Positions 19,601-44,130 of a stretch of DNA of 64,000 nucleotides are shown piece by piece. A program made the position numbers and the translations under genes. Position 1 is the first letter of the stretch; every line of letters starts with the position of its first letter. Source of the DNA: Eublepharis macularius (Eukaryota > Chordata > Lepidosauria > Squamata > Eublepharidae); NCBI RefSeq assembly GCF_028583425.1, contig NC_072801.1, positions 13,784,001 through 13,848,000 on the forward strand. The letters are read 5' to 3'. The notes under the pieces were generated by a model that saw only the letters and a program-made list of their open reading frames with translations, had not been told where the DNA came from and made no database searches.

Positions 19601-19828
19601 AGCAAATGCAGAAATTGCATTTTTGGCTCCAGCAAGGACAAGCACTTGGGGAGAGGTGAACCTGTTTGGCTTTCCTGTTCCCACAGAAGCACTGTTGAAA
19701 AGCGGAAATCACTGATCTATCGGTACCCAAGGGAGACGATTAACTTTGGGGAAGTCTACGAATACTTCCCTCCACATCTTGTCCTTCTTGGGCCCCGTGA
19801 AACAAGCAGGGAGAAACTTGGCATCTAA
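1562..19828 (+). CDS. Glucagon receptor-like class B1 GPCR (GCGLR/GRLR type), 3' ten coding exons
   Basis: A seven-transmembrane peptide-hormone receptor of the glucagon/GLP/GIP subfamily, expected at the plasma membrane and coupled to Gs. Coding exons: 1562-1668, 2501-2657, 7203-7362, 8334-8394, 9908-9977, 15219-15307, 16714-16852, 17298-17339, 18785-18852, 19687-19828. They join in frame to 344 codons plus TAA, all with AG/GT borders. Exon sizes of 61, 70 and 42 nt match the class B1 pattern. Visible hallmarks are [17 protein letters not shown] (ICL1), the Cys pair IGCRVAQ and ECWALNEN (TM3-ECL2 disulfide), [14 protein letters not shown] (TM6) and [15 protein letters not shown] (TM7). Signal-peptide and extracellular-domain exons are off the left edge. 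Family membership is certain. The choice of GCGLR over GCGR, GIPR, GLP1R or GLP2R is inferred from position beside ANKS3, since the other four have different neighbours in vertebrates as far as I recall. Confidence 0.9.
1669..2500. other. Receptor intron, nothing recognised
   Basis: Plain intron with no repeat family or conserved element that I can identify. Confidence 0.4.
2501..2657 (+). CDS. Receptor exon: ICL1, TM2, ECL1
   Basis: Acceptor CTGCAG, donor GAA/GTGAGT. Encodes [20 protein letters not shown]2 and a first extracellular loop containing [16 protein letters not shown]. RNYIHxNLF is a near-invariant class B1 motif. Confidence 0.93.
2658..3164. other. Receptor intron, nothing recognised
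   Basis: Unique-looking intron sequence up to a LINE fragment. Confidence 0.4.
3165..3935 (-). repeat. L2/CR1-clade LINE fragment, minus orientation
   Basis: Begins with an AT-rich TGATTGATTTGATT tail and runs into GC-rich sequence whose reverse complement resembles the ORF2 C-terminus of L2/CR1-type LINEs. It aligns by eye along its length with 48,760-49,505, where the reading frame is clearer. Diverged and non-coding. Confidence 0.65.
4003..4621. mobile_element. Non-autonomous DNA transposon with short TIRs
   Basis: Ends TGGCCGATTCCAGA and TCTGGAATCGGCCA are inverted repeats. The interior is CpG-rich and holds an irregular array of GCACAAAT/GCGCAAAT units near 4,270-4,390. No clear target-site duplication, so the superfamily is open. 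Confidence 0.6.
4845..5045 (+). repeat. 5S-rRNA-derived SINE
   Basis: The segment with TCTCATCAGATCTGGGAAGC then TAAGCAGGGTCA and GGAGACTGCCAGGGAA follows 5S rRNA internal promoter sequence (box A, intermediate element, box C). It is followed by a GGCAACGGCAAACTACCTCTG body and a TTGACAACATGTACATACATA end. The 5S part is diverged, so this is a SINE and not a 5S gene. Confidence 0.8.
5046..6015. other. Receptor intron, nothing recognised
   Basis: No repeat family or coding segment identified between the 5S SINE and the L1 fragment. Confidence 0.35.
6030..7058 (-). mobile_element. 5'-truncated L1, minus orientation, with target-site duplication
   Basis: The minus strand encodes the ORF2 C-terminus ([20 protein letters not shown] ... 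LWQFENY), nearly the same as the full-length L1 at 53 kb, followed by the same AT-rich 3' UTR. Direct repeats GAGACGCCAGCCTT (6016-6029) and GAGATGCCAGCCTT (7059-7072) flank it, differing at one position. Confidence 0.9.
7203..7362 (+). CDS. Receptor exon: TM3 to start of TM4
   Basis: Acceptor TTCCCAG, donor GGG/GTAAGG. Carries the conserved TM3 cysteine ([15 protein letters not shown]), [13 protein letters not shown] (the WLLVEGxYL motif with Ala for Gly) and the LGWG entry to TM4. It follows a truncated L1 by about 130 bp. Confidence 0.93.
7690..8140 (+). repeat. CR1/L2-type LINE remnant (tentative)
   Basis: The wording of this stretch (GTGGCAGTGAGTTCCACAAG, then TACTGGAGAGGGAGAAAAGT) resembles the 3' part of old CR1/L2 LINEs, which encode a WN(x)LP(x)E segment. 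Strongly diverged; the strand is uncertain. Confidence 0.4.
8334..8394 (+). CDS. Receptor exon: TM4-ECL2 (61 nt)
   Basis: Acceptor TTTGCAG, donor GA/GTAAGT. Encodes [19 protein letters not shown]. The 61-nt length and VVPW motif are typical of this exon in class B1 receptors. Confidence 0.92.
8586..8797. repeat. Old repeat beginning GGGTTGCCAACTCC
   Basis: Starts with GGGTTGCCAACTCCAAGTTG and contains inverted GGAGATCTGGGAGG/GGGAGATCTCC blocks. I take it as a degraded non-autonomous DNA element; its right end is lost. Confidence 0.5.
8830..9170 (-). repeat. Unclassified retroelement remnant with a hammerhead-like core
   Basis: On the minus strand 9080-9141 has a CTCAAGA motif, a GTATG-TTT-CATAC hairpin, GAA, then a 6-bp stem ACGGGA/TCCCGT followed by C. 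This is the layout of a hammerhead ribozyme, with imperfect core and weak stem I. Such cores are known from Penelope-like elements. Confidence 0.4.
9330..9438. mobile_element. Short MITE with CTACAAGTG/CACTTGTAG ends
   Basis: About 110 bp bounded by CTACAAGTG and CACTTGTAGCTTGGCACTG. The right end matches that of the foldback element 190 bp downstream, so it is a short or degraded member of the same family. Confidence 0.5.
9623..9828. mobile_element. Foldback MITE with AGCCAAGCTACAAGTG ends
   Basis: A near-perfect inverted repeat: AGCCAAGCTACAAGTGACGC at the left and GCGTCACTTGTAGCTTGGCT at the right, with arms of about 90 bp. The arm contains CAAGTTTTGATGGGAAATGT then AGGCGTCC, related to the module in the 964-1497 element. 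Confidence 0.75.
9908..9977 (+). CDS. Receptor exon: ECL2-TM5 (70 nt)
   Basis: Acceptor TTTTAG, donor GTG/GTAAGT. Encodes the ECL2 disulfide Cys and CW motif ([19 protein letters not shown]) and the start of TM5. The length of 70 nt matches the family. Confidence 0.92.
10355..11122. repeat. Penelope-like element remnant arranged as an inverted pair
   Basis: The ends are inverted copies: TAGCACCTGTAAGACTAAC at the left and GTTAGTCTTATACTTGACTC at the right. Inner blocks also pair (10,600-10,680 against 10,860-10,900). Both ends carry a GAGCTGTGTCTC/CGAAA hammerhead-like segment (left copy on the minus strand). Assignment to Penelope-like elements rests on this hammerhead layout. Confidence 0.55.
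11251..11903. repeat. Tandem duplication, period about 324 bp
   Basis: Two successive units (about 11,251-11,574 and 11,575-11,903) share long identical blocks such as CATCAATTTTGAGATGATC, CAGTCTCTCACCACTCTTGG and TGTGAGATGCTTTGTTCT. The pair lies just 3' of the antisense IFITM-like frame and may belong to its 3' UTR. Confidence 0.85.
11970..12368 (-). CDS. IFITM-like (CD225/dispanin family) protein, intronless
   Basis: A 132-residue membrane protein with a complete CD225 domain: [40 protein letters not shown], then a second hydrophobic segment (about residues 84-110) ending AMMAKG. IFITM proteins sit in plasma and endosomal membranes and restrict entry of enveloped viruses; whether this one does is not shown. 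One Cys of the usual palmitoylated NPCC pair remains (NSFC). The Cys before the second hydrophobic segment is Val, and there is an extra Cys in ARDC. Known IFITM genes split this domain over two exons; here the frame is uninterrupted, suggesting origin by retroposition. It lies antisense in the receptor intron between 9977 and 15219. ATG at 12366-12368; a CCAAT sequence lies about 30 bp upstream. Confidence 0.8.
   Translation of the reverse strand: MQPQNAQRSPSRAPSQAQARAAPATIIVVEQNPPDFVLWSFFNTLFLNSFCFGFIALIYSIKARDCKVIRDLEGANRFGKIAKVINIVAFVIGFVTFVVTVVLAAMMAKGATRRWLDLESSVAKLRVYHPYN
12369..12560 (-). promoter_or_regulatory. Putative promoter/5' UTR of the IFITM-like gene
   Basis: Moderately CpG-containing sequence with a CCAAT box (ATTGG on the plus strand near 12,400) and a GCGAAACT half-site (AGTTTCGC at 12,473) resembling half of an interferon-stimulated response element. 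A full ISRE is not present. Inference only. Confidence 0.3.
13231..13594. mobile_element. hAT-type MITE with perfect 8-bp TSD CATATATG
   Basis: Begins CAGGGCCGGCG, ends CGCCGGCAGTG, and is flanked by CATATATG at 13223-13230 and 13595-13602. CpG-rich throughout, which accounts for several spurious long frames. TSD length and CAG...TG ends fit hAT. Confidence 0.85.
13603..14435. other. Receptor intron, unclassified
   Basis: Contains a TG...CA-bounded stretch discussed under rejected items. Nothing else is recognised. Confidence 0.35.
14436..14495 (-). repeat. Short Penelope-like fragment with a CTGATGA core
   Basis: The reverse complement reads CATCTGATGAAGTGGGCTCT then CCTCAGAAGCTTACG, the same hammerhead-like layout seen at 10.4 and 48.5 kb but shorter. 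Confidence 0.45.
14699..15083 (-). repeat. Penelope-like fragment split by a hAT insertion
   Basis: Flanks of the hAT MITE join into one continuous repeat (CAGGTAGGTAGCCGTATTGG...GTAGAATATCAGCATTTGAG). It resembles 37,625-37,790: both carry GAGTCCAATGGCACCTT-like (GAGTCCATTGGCACTTT) and CAAAGCTCCCTTCTT blocks. Confidence 0.6.
14726..14976. mobile_element. Foldback hAT MITE, copy 1, TSD GGTTTGCA
   Basis: Ends CAGGGCTTTTTTTC and AAAAAAAGCCCTG; perfect 8-bp duplication at 14718-14725 and 14977-14984. Inside, CTGATCTCCAGACAGAGGGG and CCCCTCTGCCTGGAGATCAG form a long inverted repeat. Inserted into an older Penelope-like fragment. Confidence 0.93.
15219..15307 (+). CDS. Receptor exon: TM5-ICL3
   Basis: Acceptor CCCCCAG, donor GCG/GTGAGT. 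Encodes [20 protein letters not shown] and ICL3 up to DYKLR. The usual NFFIF of this family is NLLIF here. Confidence 0.92.
15308..16713. other. Receptor intron with a minor local duplication
   Basis: GATGTGTTTGTTTGATGCAA occurs at 16,283 and 16,341, a 58-bp tandem duplication. The rest is unrecognised and may include an old DNA element (CpG-bearing stretch 15,700-16,640). Confidence 0.4.
16714..16852 (+). CDS. Receptor exon: TM6, ECL3, start of TM7
   Basis: Acceptor CCCTCAG, donor CAG/GTAGGT. Encodes [22 protein letters not shown]3 [15 protein letters not shown] and the start of TM7. The family usually has RLAKST; Ala replaces Ser here. Confidence 0.93.
17298..17339 (+). CDS. Receptor exon: TM7 (42 nt)
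   Basis: Encodes [14 protein letters not shown] between AG and GT borders. The 42-nt length and VAVLYCFxNxE motif are characteristic of class B1 receptors. Confidence 0.93.
17340..18784. other. Receptor intron, nothing recognised
   Basis: No repeat family, RNA gene or coding segment that I can support. Confidence 0.35.
18785..18852 (+). CDS. Receptor exon: helix 8 and proximal tail
   Basis: Encodes [16 protein letters not shown] then TAVCCT. The coding can either splice at CTCA/GTGAGG (18852/18853) to the exon at 19687, or read on into a TGA at 18854-18856. I chose splicing because the downstream exon continues in frame; reading on would give a receptor ending ...CCTQ. Confidence 0.75.
19687..19828 (+). 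CDS. Receptor terminal coding exon: C-terminal tail
   Basis: Strong acceptor TTCCCACAG. Joined to the preceding exon it reads [17 protein letters not shown]... and stays open for 46 residues to TAA at 19826-19828. Length, open frame and good acceptor support a real exon. The tail sequence itself matches no motif I recognise. Confidence 0.65.
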
Positions 19829-20220
19829 ATTGCTGCCCTTCCTGCCTCTTCCCCCAGCTGGGTACTCCTTTGGATTTTGCAAAAGCATTTCTCATTAAGT
19901 TTTTTCCTGCTGACTAGAATGAGCCTCTCGAGCAGATGCGGCATCAGAGAAGAATGCACGTAGCTCGGGCTACACTCTACGGTTCCAACTCCCAGACTGT
20001 GGACCAAGGGAGCACTCTGCTCCGGGTCTAAATCGTGCCTTGAAACACTGTTAAGCTAACACATCAGAGACACCTGAGCAAAGAAGCTTTTTAAAAGTCT
20101 CTCTCTAATTGTTTAACCACAGAACTCAAACAGTTCATATGAAAAATTTAGGAATGGGCTTTATGGGAAGTCATTCCAGACTAGTACTCTCTGCAAAATA
20201 AAGCAGTAAATTCAAGTCAG
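19829..20220 (+). other. Putative 3' UTR of the receptor gene
   Basis: Follows the TAA at 19826-19828 and runs to the first AATAAA (20197-20202). A second AATAAA at 20442-20447 could extend it. Confidence 0.5.
20197..20202 (+). promoter_or_regulatory. Candidate poly(A) signal AATAAA for the receptor gene
   Basis: First AATAAA downstream of the receptor stop codon on the plus strand. Confidence 0.45.
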
Positions 20221-20789
20221 AAGGCAATGAAGTAGAACCACCATTTACAAACTATAAAAAAACCTGACAATGACTGGGTGTTTGTTAGCAAAAGAACTTG
20301 TTAGCATTTTTTTAATGGTAAAATTGGGGGGAGGACACGAAGAGCTACGGCAGTCAGGCTAGGGCCAAACATCCCACCTGATAAAGAGTGCTGGGGAACT
20401 TGAAAGCTTGCACAATGTTCTGTGTCTGTTTGGATAGTCCAAATAAAAGGCTTTATACACATTCCAGTCTTATTTTGAGATCTGGCATGGATCGATACAA
20501 CTGTACAACTTTGTTTAACTCCAAAGAGTGGCCACCTCGGAGCCATGCTGTACTCTTTTCTCAGTCGCATGCAGTGGGCAAGGGTAGCATTAAAGGAAGG
20601 CGTGAGAGCCACTTATTTGGTGTTTAAGAAACTCCTAAAATGTGCCTTAAAGTTTTTCCTTCTCAGATTTTTGTTCCTTGGAAGTATATGGGATAGAAAC
20701 TACTGTAGGATGAGTCATATCCCTGCATTAGCTACCGCAATATTGTCTGTTCAATACAGAGAGCTTTTCCAGGGGTTCCAGCAAAGTTC

Positions 20790-20880
20790 TTTCCCATCAC
20801 CTGCCAACTGATCCTTTCGCTGCAGGTGCCAGGGCTTGAACCTGGGGACTTCTGCACGCAAAGCAGATGCTCTCCCCCTT
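20790..20880 (-). repeat. tRNA-derived SINE fragment, minus orientation
   Basis: Reverse complement gives a B-box-like CAGGTTCAAGCCCTGGCACC after GCATCTGCTTTGCGTGCAGA, matching better copies at 22.7 and 25.3 kb. Confidence 0.55.
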
Positions 20881-21103
20881 GTCCTGCCCTACTCCAGCTG
20901 CCTGCTCCTCTAAGATCAGAGGAAAATTGCTCTCAAGGGGGAAGGACGGAGTCTGAGACCTTCTGCATATACAGCATTTATTTCCCCCCATACCACCAGA
21001 GTCATGTTTCTGAACTACAGAGGGAAAACTGTGTGTGTGGAGGGACATCCCTCCCATAACTGGGGCTGATGTAAACCCGAAAACATTCCAGAAGTCCAGC
21101 GAG

Positions 21104-21500
21104 CAGGGCTTTTTTTCAGCGGGAATGCGGAGGAACGGAGTTCCGGCACCTCTTGAAAATGGTCACATGGCTATGGCCCCGCCCCCTGATCTCCAGACAG
21201 AGGGGAGTTGAGATTGCCCTCCGCGCCGGCACCGAGGGCAATCTAAACTCCCCTCTGTCTGGAGATCAGGGGGCGGGGCCATAGCCATGTGACCATTTTC
21301 ACCGAGGGTGATTTAAACTTTAAAAAACTCTCCCCTTGTTCCAGCTAACCCAAAGTGATGTCATTGTGTGGTCCTGGGAGCATGTACGCACTTTGCGCAT
21401 GCACATGTGGTACCCAGGGGCACTACCACCCACTAAGAGTTGCCCCCTGTGCTGGCAACCACCGAGTCCCACCACTTCTTTTCCCAGAAAAAAAGTCCTG
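21104..21500. mobile_element. Foldback hAT MITE, copy 2
   Basis: Ends CAGGGCTTTTTTTC and AAAAAAAGTCCTG; flanks CCAGCGAG and CCAGCAAG differ by one base. Contains the same inverted CTGATCTCCAGACAGAGGGG block as copy 1. Lies in the gap between the 3' ends of the receptor and ANKS3. Confidence 0.9.
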
Positions 21501-21879
21501 CCAGCAAGTACTTCTCTGCAACCAGCAAGGGTTTAAAAACAACAAGAATGGTATTTGGCATGACAAAGTGATGAGGAAGAATAATTTCCCCTCCAGGGAG
21601 GTTCTCCTGCTTATAATGTCACTGGGTCAAGCTGCTGTGCCACGAAGACAGTGTTGGGCAGGTTGATTCATGGGTGACGTGCAGCAGTGCCCACAAAATG
21701 GCTGAAAGGAGGGAGAGGCAGGTCGGGCCAGTGCTGCACTCTGCTGCCCGTGAATGTTTCCAGAATAGCATGGGAGAAGTCAAAATGCACAAACAAATGG
21801 CAGCTGCCCTTTTCTCAAGCCAACATGGAAGACATAGCGATGAAGGGCCCACCCGTGAGCACACTTAATCCACAATGAG

Positions 21880-21885
21880 TTTATT
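21880..21885 (-). promoter_or_regulatory. Candidate poly(A) signal for ANKS3
   Basis: TTTATT on the plus strand, AATAAA in the direction of ANKS3. Confidence 0.35.
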
Positions 21886-22127
21886 CCCAAAGCAGTACAG
21901 GACAATTTTGGGCCTAACATGTAAAAAGAGGAAAAGACAAGGCCTTCCCCCCCCTTTCCTTCGTCATCCTGACAGAGATGTAGCCAACAGGTAAATAAGA
22001 CCCCTTTCACAATCCCCCCTTCCAATCCCCCTGAAGTTAGGGGATGGGAAGGGCTCTGACCACCATCATCCAACTCCATTCCAAATGACACCTGACCAGA
22101 AAGAAGACTCTCCTTGTATCAAAGTTG

Positions 22128-22138
22128 GGTGTTCTTTT

Positions 22139-22226
<88 letters not shown>

Positions 22227-22465
22227 TTCAATTTATATACCTCCCTTCAGAACAACTTAATGCCCACTCAGAGCAGTTTACAAAGTATGTCATTATTATC
22301 CCCACAACAAAACACCCTGTGAGGTGGTTAGGGCTGAGAGAGCTCCTAGAAGCTATGACTGACCCAAGGCCACCCAGCTGGCTTCAAGTGGAGGAGCAAG
22401 GAATCACACGGCTCTCCAGGTTAGAGTCCCGCGCTCTTAACTACTATGCCAAACTGGCGTAAAGA
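22128..22465 (-). repeat. Sauria-type tRNA SINE with an expanded ATT tail
   Basis: The reverse complement matches the SINE at 38.6 kb: TTTGGCATAGTAGTTAAGAG, a CTGGAGAGCCGTGTGATTCC B-box region, AACTGCTCTGAGTGGGC, then an (ATT) tail. The tail (22,140-22,226) has grown to about 29 trinucleotides. Confidence 0.85.
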
Positions 22466-22639
22466 TTTAACACTTTTGCTGCCAGAAAACCAAGTTACAC
22501 TTTTCATAGGTGTGCTGCCTCTCTCCCGAGTTCCCTCAAGCAGCAGCTGAGCGCTGCCACTTCAGATTGCAGGCGGAGAGCCTCATATGTGGCTGGCTTA
22601 GCCCCTGAAGCTGGCCTTTCAAGGTCGTTGTTGTCTTCT

Positions 22640-22765
22640 TGGACTGGCAGCAGCTCTTTCACATCACCTACTGCCTGATCCTTTAAACTGGAGATGCTGG
22701 GGACTGAACCTGGGACCTTCTGCACACAAAGCAGGCCCTCTTCCACTGAGCCACAGCCTCCTTCC
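22640..22765 (-). repeat. tRNA-derived SINE fragment
   Basis: Reverse complement has A-box TGTGGCTCAGTGGAAGAGGG and B-box GGTTCAGTCCCC. Same family as 25,255-25,440. Confidence 0.7.
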
Positions 22766-22996
22766 TTTCGGTCACAGATCAATAGGCTCAATAAAGGGCC
22801 CCTTAGGATATGAAGGCCTAGATGCACAGATGCACATGAGAGGAGGTAGGACAGAGCTGTGCTCAAGATGCAGAACACAGCAGGCTCTCTACCAGCAATC
22901 GCCTATACACACTGTCTTCTTAGAAACTTATTATTCTTTCTGCGTTGTTTGCATGACAAGTTAGGGTCTCACGTAGGTGCCTGGAAATGGATTGTC

Positions 22997-23056
22997 GCAC
23001 GCATGCACACACACACGCACACACGCGCACGCGCGCGCGCACACACACACACACAA
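22997..23056. repeat. (CA)n/(CG)n microsatellite
   Basis: Alternating purine-pyrimidine tract mixing CA and CG dinucleotides. Confidence 0.95.
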
Positions 23057-24599
23057 AATAGATAAGGAGCTGCGGCCTCTCCTGTTCACAGCAACACTTG
23101 TGAACACGTTAGCCTCAATTACACATAACGTTTTTGACACCTCTCTAAACATACATGGAAAACAAATCACGATTGTGCACCAGTAACACACAAGGTTAAG
23201 GTTTTGTAAGAAATTATTAGGCTTTGCTGAAGAAAAAAGGCATAACATGTTCACTTCTTCCAGCCTTGCTAGTTGATGTATCTTGCTGGCCTCGAGGAAC
23301 CCTCTCCACTGAGGCACCACGATCTGTAGACACTACGTCATTAGCCTGGAATACCCCCAGCCTACCCCAAATTCTGCTTTCTAAGTGGAACGAGGCCTTC
23401 AGTGAAGGAGACCGCCCCTGGAAAAGGCAGAGGCTCTACTGCCACTTCCTGCATTCTGTAAAACAAGAACGAGTCGCCATCGGTAGTGGGCCGAGTTCAC
23501 AGGGCTGCAGAGGAACTGGGATATCCCAAGGCAAGTCAGCAGGAAGAGATTCAGTTCTGGTTTGTGACAACAGGAAGCACCTCAGGTTAAGATGACAAGA
23601 GCCGAATTGTGGTTGCGGGGAAACATGTCCCAAGTTGATGAGAAGAGAGACCCAGCGGCTGCTGCAGAAGACTCACCTCTTAACAGAGATTATCCAACAA
23701 CTCTTAATGAAGGACTAAGGCAGATTTGAGAGCAGAACTAGTGTCTCTATGAGCGTCCCTTCCATTCTCACAGCACCTGTTCAGTTGTGCCGTAAACTGC
23801 AGCCCAACAGGATGGGACCAGGAAAGGTTTGCCAGCCTCATGGGGAGATCACATGAAAAGACGAATTCCCTAAGCGCAGGCACTCTGCTATGATTGTTCC
23901 CCGTGGATGCGTACAGTGAGGGGGACAGAGAAGAGAGTGGATCCTCAGTTGCTAAAATGGATAGTGTCGGAGGGCTCCTGAGAGATACCGAACTGCCTTT
24001 ACCTGCTCACTTAGAGCCTCTGGCTTTGAAGGGGCACACTCACATCTCTTCTGGCTTGGCGGCGGGACTCCTGCCCATTCCTGCTTCACCTAGCAGACAG
24101 GACATCCTTTCTACGCAGCAGCCTGACTCTTTTCCCTTGGACGAGAACCTACAGCTCTCTGGGCAGACGGCCTGTGCTGAGTCCAAGTGGTTCTTGCGCT
24201 CACGCTCCCAGGCAAATACAGCTTCCGGGTGGAACATTCACCCGACGTCAGAACCCCTGCAAAAAAATAAAAAATAAAAAAGGAAAAGGCCTTCAAAGAA
24301 TTAGCACTTGTACTGGATGGGGTAAATGCAAGGTTTTAGGTTCCATCTGCCCTACCCATTTTAAAACTCTCTGAAACCCTCTTTCACGGTTCCCACTGTA
24401 TTACAAGGATGCTGGCATGGCTTTGTTAAGGCTTGCCTATGTCACAAATTCAAAGTGGGGATCAAAGGTACCCAATTATCATGACCCCCCATCAAGGAAG
24501 CCCAGACAGCAAGATGGTCTAAGGGACTGAGCTATCTTAGCACCTTCTGCAGTTCCTAAGATGGGTGGGAATAACACTGTTTCGAACCAGGTTTTTTTT

Positions 24600-25114
24600 T
24601 TTTTTTAATTTTTATTGAACATTTGTTGCAACATATCATTTACAATCAAAAACATCTTTCAAGTCAAGTCAAAAATCCAGTATACAATACATTATAAACC
24701 TTATTTTTTAAAGAGTAACATTGAAGCACCCTTATGACAACTCAGTTATGCAGACAGGTTAATAGAACGAAAGGTAGCCATTATTTGTCACAACTTGTAA
24801 TATTTTTGAGTTGGGTTGTAAATCGTGTTTTTCTATATATTCCAAAAAAGGAAGCCATTTGTCAATAAAACCGGTATTTTCTGTAAATTGTTCTGCATTT
24901 TGTATATCGTTACTTATTTTTTCTAAAATAAAATGGTTCCAAATTTTAGAAAACCAAGTCTCAATTGTTGGTGGTCTCTTTGATTTCCAAACTGTCGCGA
25001 TAGCACTTTTGGCAGCAATAAAGAGTGAAGCAACGAGTTCCTTTCTAATCTTGGGAATGTGCAGATTTCCCCATAGATCTAAAAAAATCAGTTTCGGATC
25101 AAAAGGAATTTCAT
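24600..25114 (-). mobile_element. 5'-truncated L1 (a second lineage), minus orientation
   Basis: Starts with poly-T (its poly-A tail) and encodes on the minus strand an L1 ORF2 C-terminus with LVASLFIAAKSAIATVWKSK and PPTIETWF. Flanked by a 16-bp duplication GAACCAGGTTTTTTTT (24,584-24,599 and 25,115-25,130). Its sequence differs clearly from the L1 at 53 kb. Confidence 0.85.
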
Positions 25115-25254
25115 GAACCAGGTTTTTTTTAAACAGGGAGAGCAGATGTGCCCCTATTCAATGCTGATTTTGCACAGTTTTCGCAAACAGTGTTACAGGA
25201 GGACAGGCAGTGGGAACTGGTGTGCCACTGAGCTGCTAGCCAGCGGGACCCAGA

Positions 25255-25440
25255 TACCCATGAGCACGTGAAACTGCCTTACACTGAATCAGACCACTGG
25301 GGTCAGTATTGTCTACTTGGACGGGCAGCAGCTCTCTCCACTATCTGTTCCTATCACTACCACCTTACACTCTTAACTGAAGACTCTGGGGACCTTCTGC
25401 TTGCCAAAGAGAGGCTCTGCCGCTGAGCCACAGCCTCTTC
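25255..25440 (-). repeat. tRNA-derived SINE, nearly full length
   Basis: Reverse complement: GAGGCTGTGGCTCAGCGGCA, then CAGAAGGTCCCC, and finally ACTGATTCAGTGTAAGGCAG. It has pol III A and B boxes. Confidence 0.75.
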
Positions 25441-25484
25441 CCCAAATCCCCCCAATAAATTCTCCCACTCACCTTCCACTGCTG

Positions 25485-43504
<18,020 letters not shown>

Positions 43505-43794
43505 AATAGCCTGGGGCAGGGGGGGAGGCAAAGCACACAAGTCAACTCCTTAGGATTAAGACCCTGCTAGAGTCTGGACAAATCAGCAGCTTAAACTTTC
43601 TCATGGTATCCAGATGAGCTGCAAGAGATTGCCATTCAAGCTCCACTAGAGCTCTTCTGAAATCCCAGCCATATATTGGTGCTCCTGCCAATAATATCCA
43701 TTCACAAAAGAGGAAAGCTAGGAAGTAAGGTAGGTAGGTAGGTAGGTATTGACAAAAATTCCTGGAGGTATTAGCACTCCTGCCCTGGATGATC

Positions 43795-44130
43795 TTCCTC
43801 TTTACAGGGCTGGAAGTGAGAGGTGCGGCCTTCTAAACGCAAGTCACTGAGCTGTGGAATTTGCTGCCTGGGGACGTAGTGATGGCCATGAACACAAATG
43901 GGTTTAAAAAGGGGATTAGACAGATTCATGGAGGACAAGCCCATCAATGGCTACCATCCGTTAAGAATAAAGCGAGTGAGCCTCGGCATGCAGAGGTTGA
44001 ATACTAGAGCTGGGTGGCAAGACGAGGGTGAAGGCTCGGTTTGTTGGCCCACTAGGAAAAGAGGTTGGCTGCTGTATGAGACAAGAGGCTAAACTAGGTA
44101 GAGTACTTGTCTGGTCTAGCAAGCTGTGTT
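43795..44130 (+). repeat. CR1/L3-type LINE 3' remnant, plus orientation
   Basis: GAGCTGTGGAATTTGCTGCC encodes the conserved WN(x)LP-type segment, followed by AATGGGTTTAAAAAGGGGAT (FKKG-like) and a decayed 3' UTR. Confidence 0.6.

Larger units (their letters stand above)
21862..24256 (-). other. ANKS3: Putative ANKS3 3' UTR exon
   Basis: The last ANKS3 coding exon has a good donor (GAAG/GTGAGT) 13 bp past its stop codon, so the 3' UTR should continue in another exon. On the minus strand a strong acceptor, TTTTTTTGCAG, lies at 24,257, and the first clear AATAAA beyond it is at 21,880-21,885. The exon would include two SINEs and an ATT repeat. Extent is inferred; no transcript data. Confidence 0.35.

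Noticed and set aside
22037-22462. Frames of poly-Ile and poly-Asn
   Set aside because: They are translations of the ATT microsatellite in a SINE tail.
23894-24277. 127-residue frame on the plus strand
   Set aside because: No domain; it is antisense to the likely ANKS3 3' UTR.
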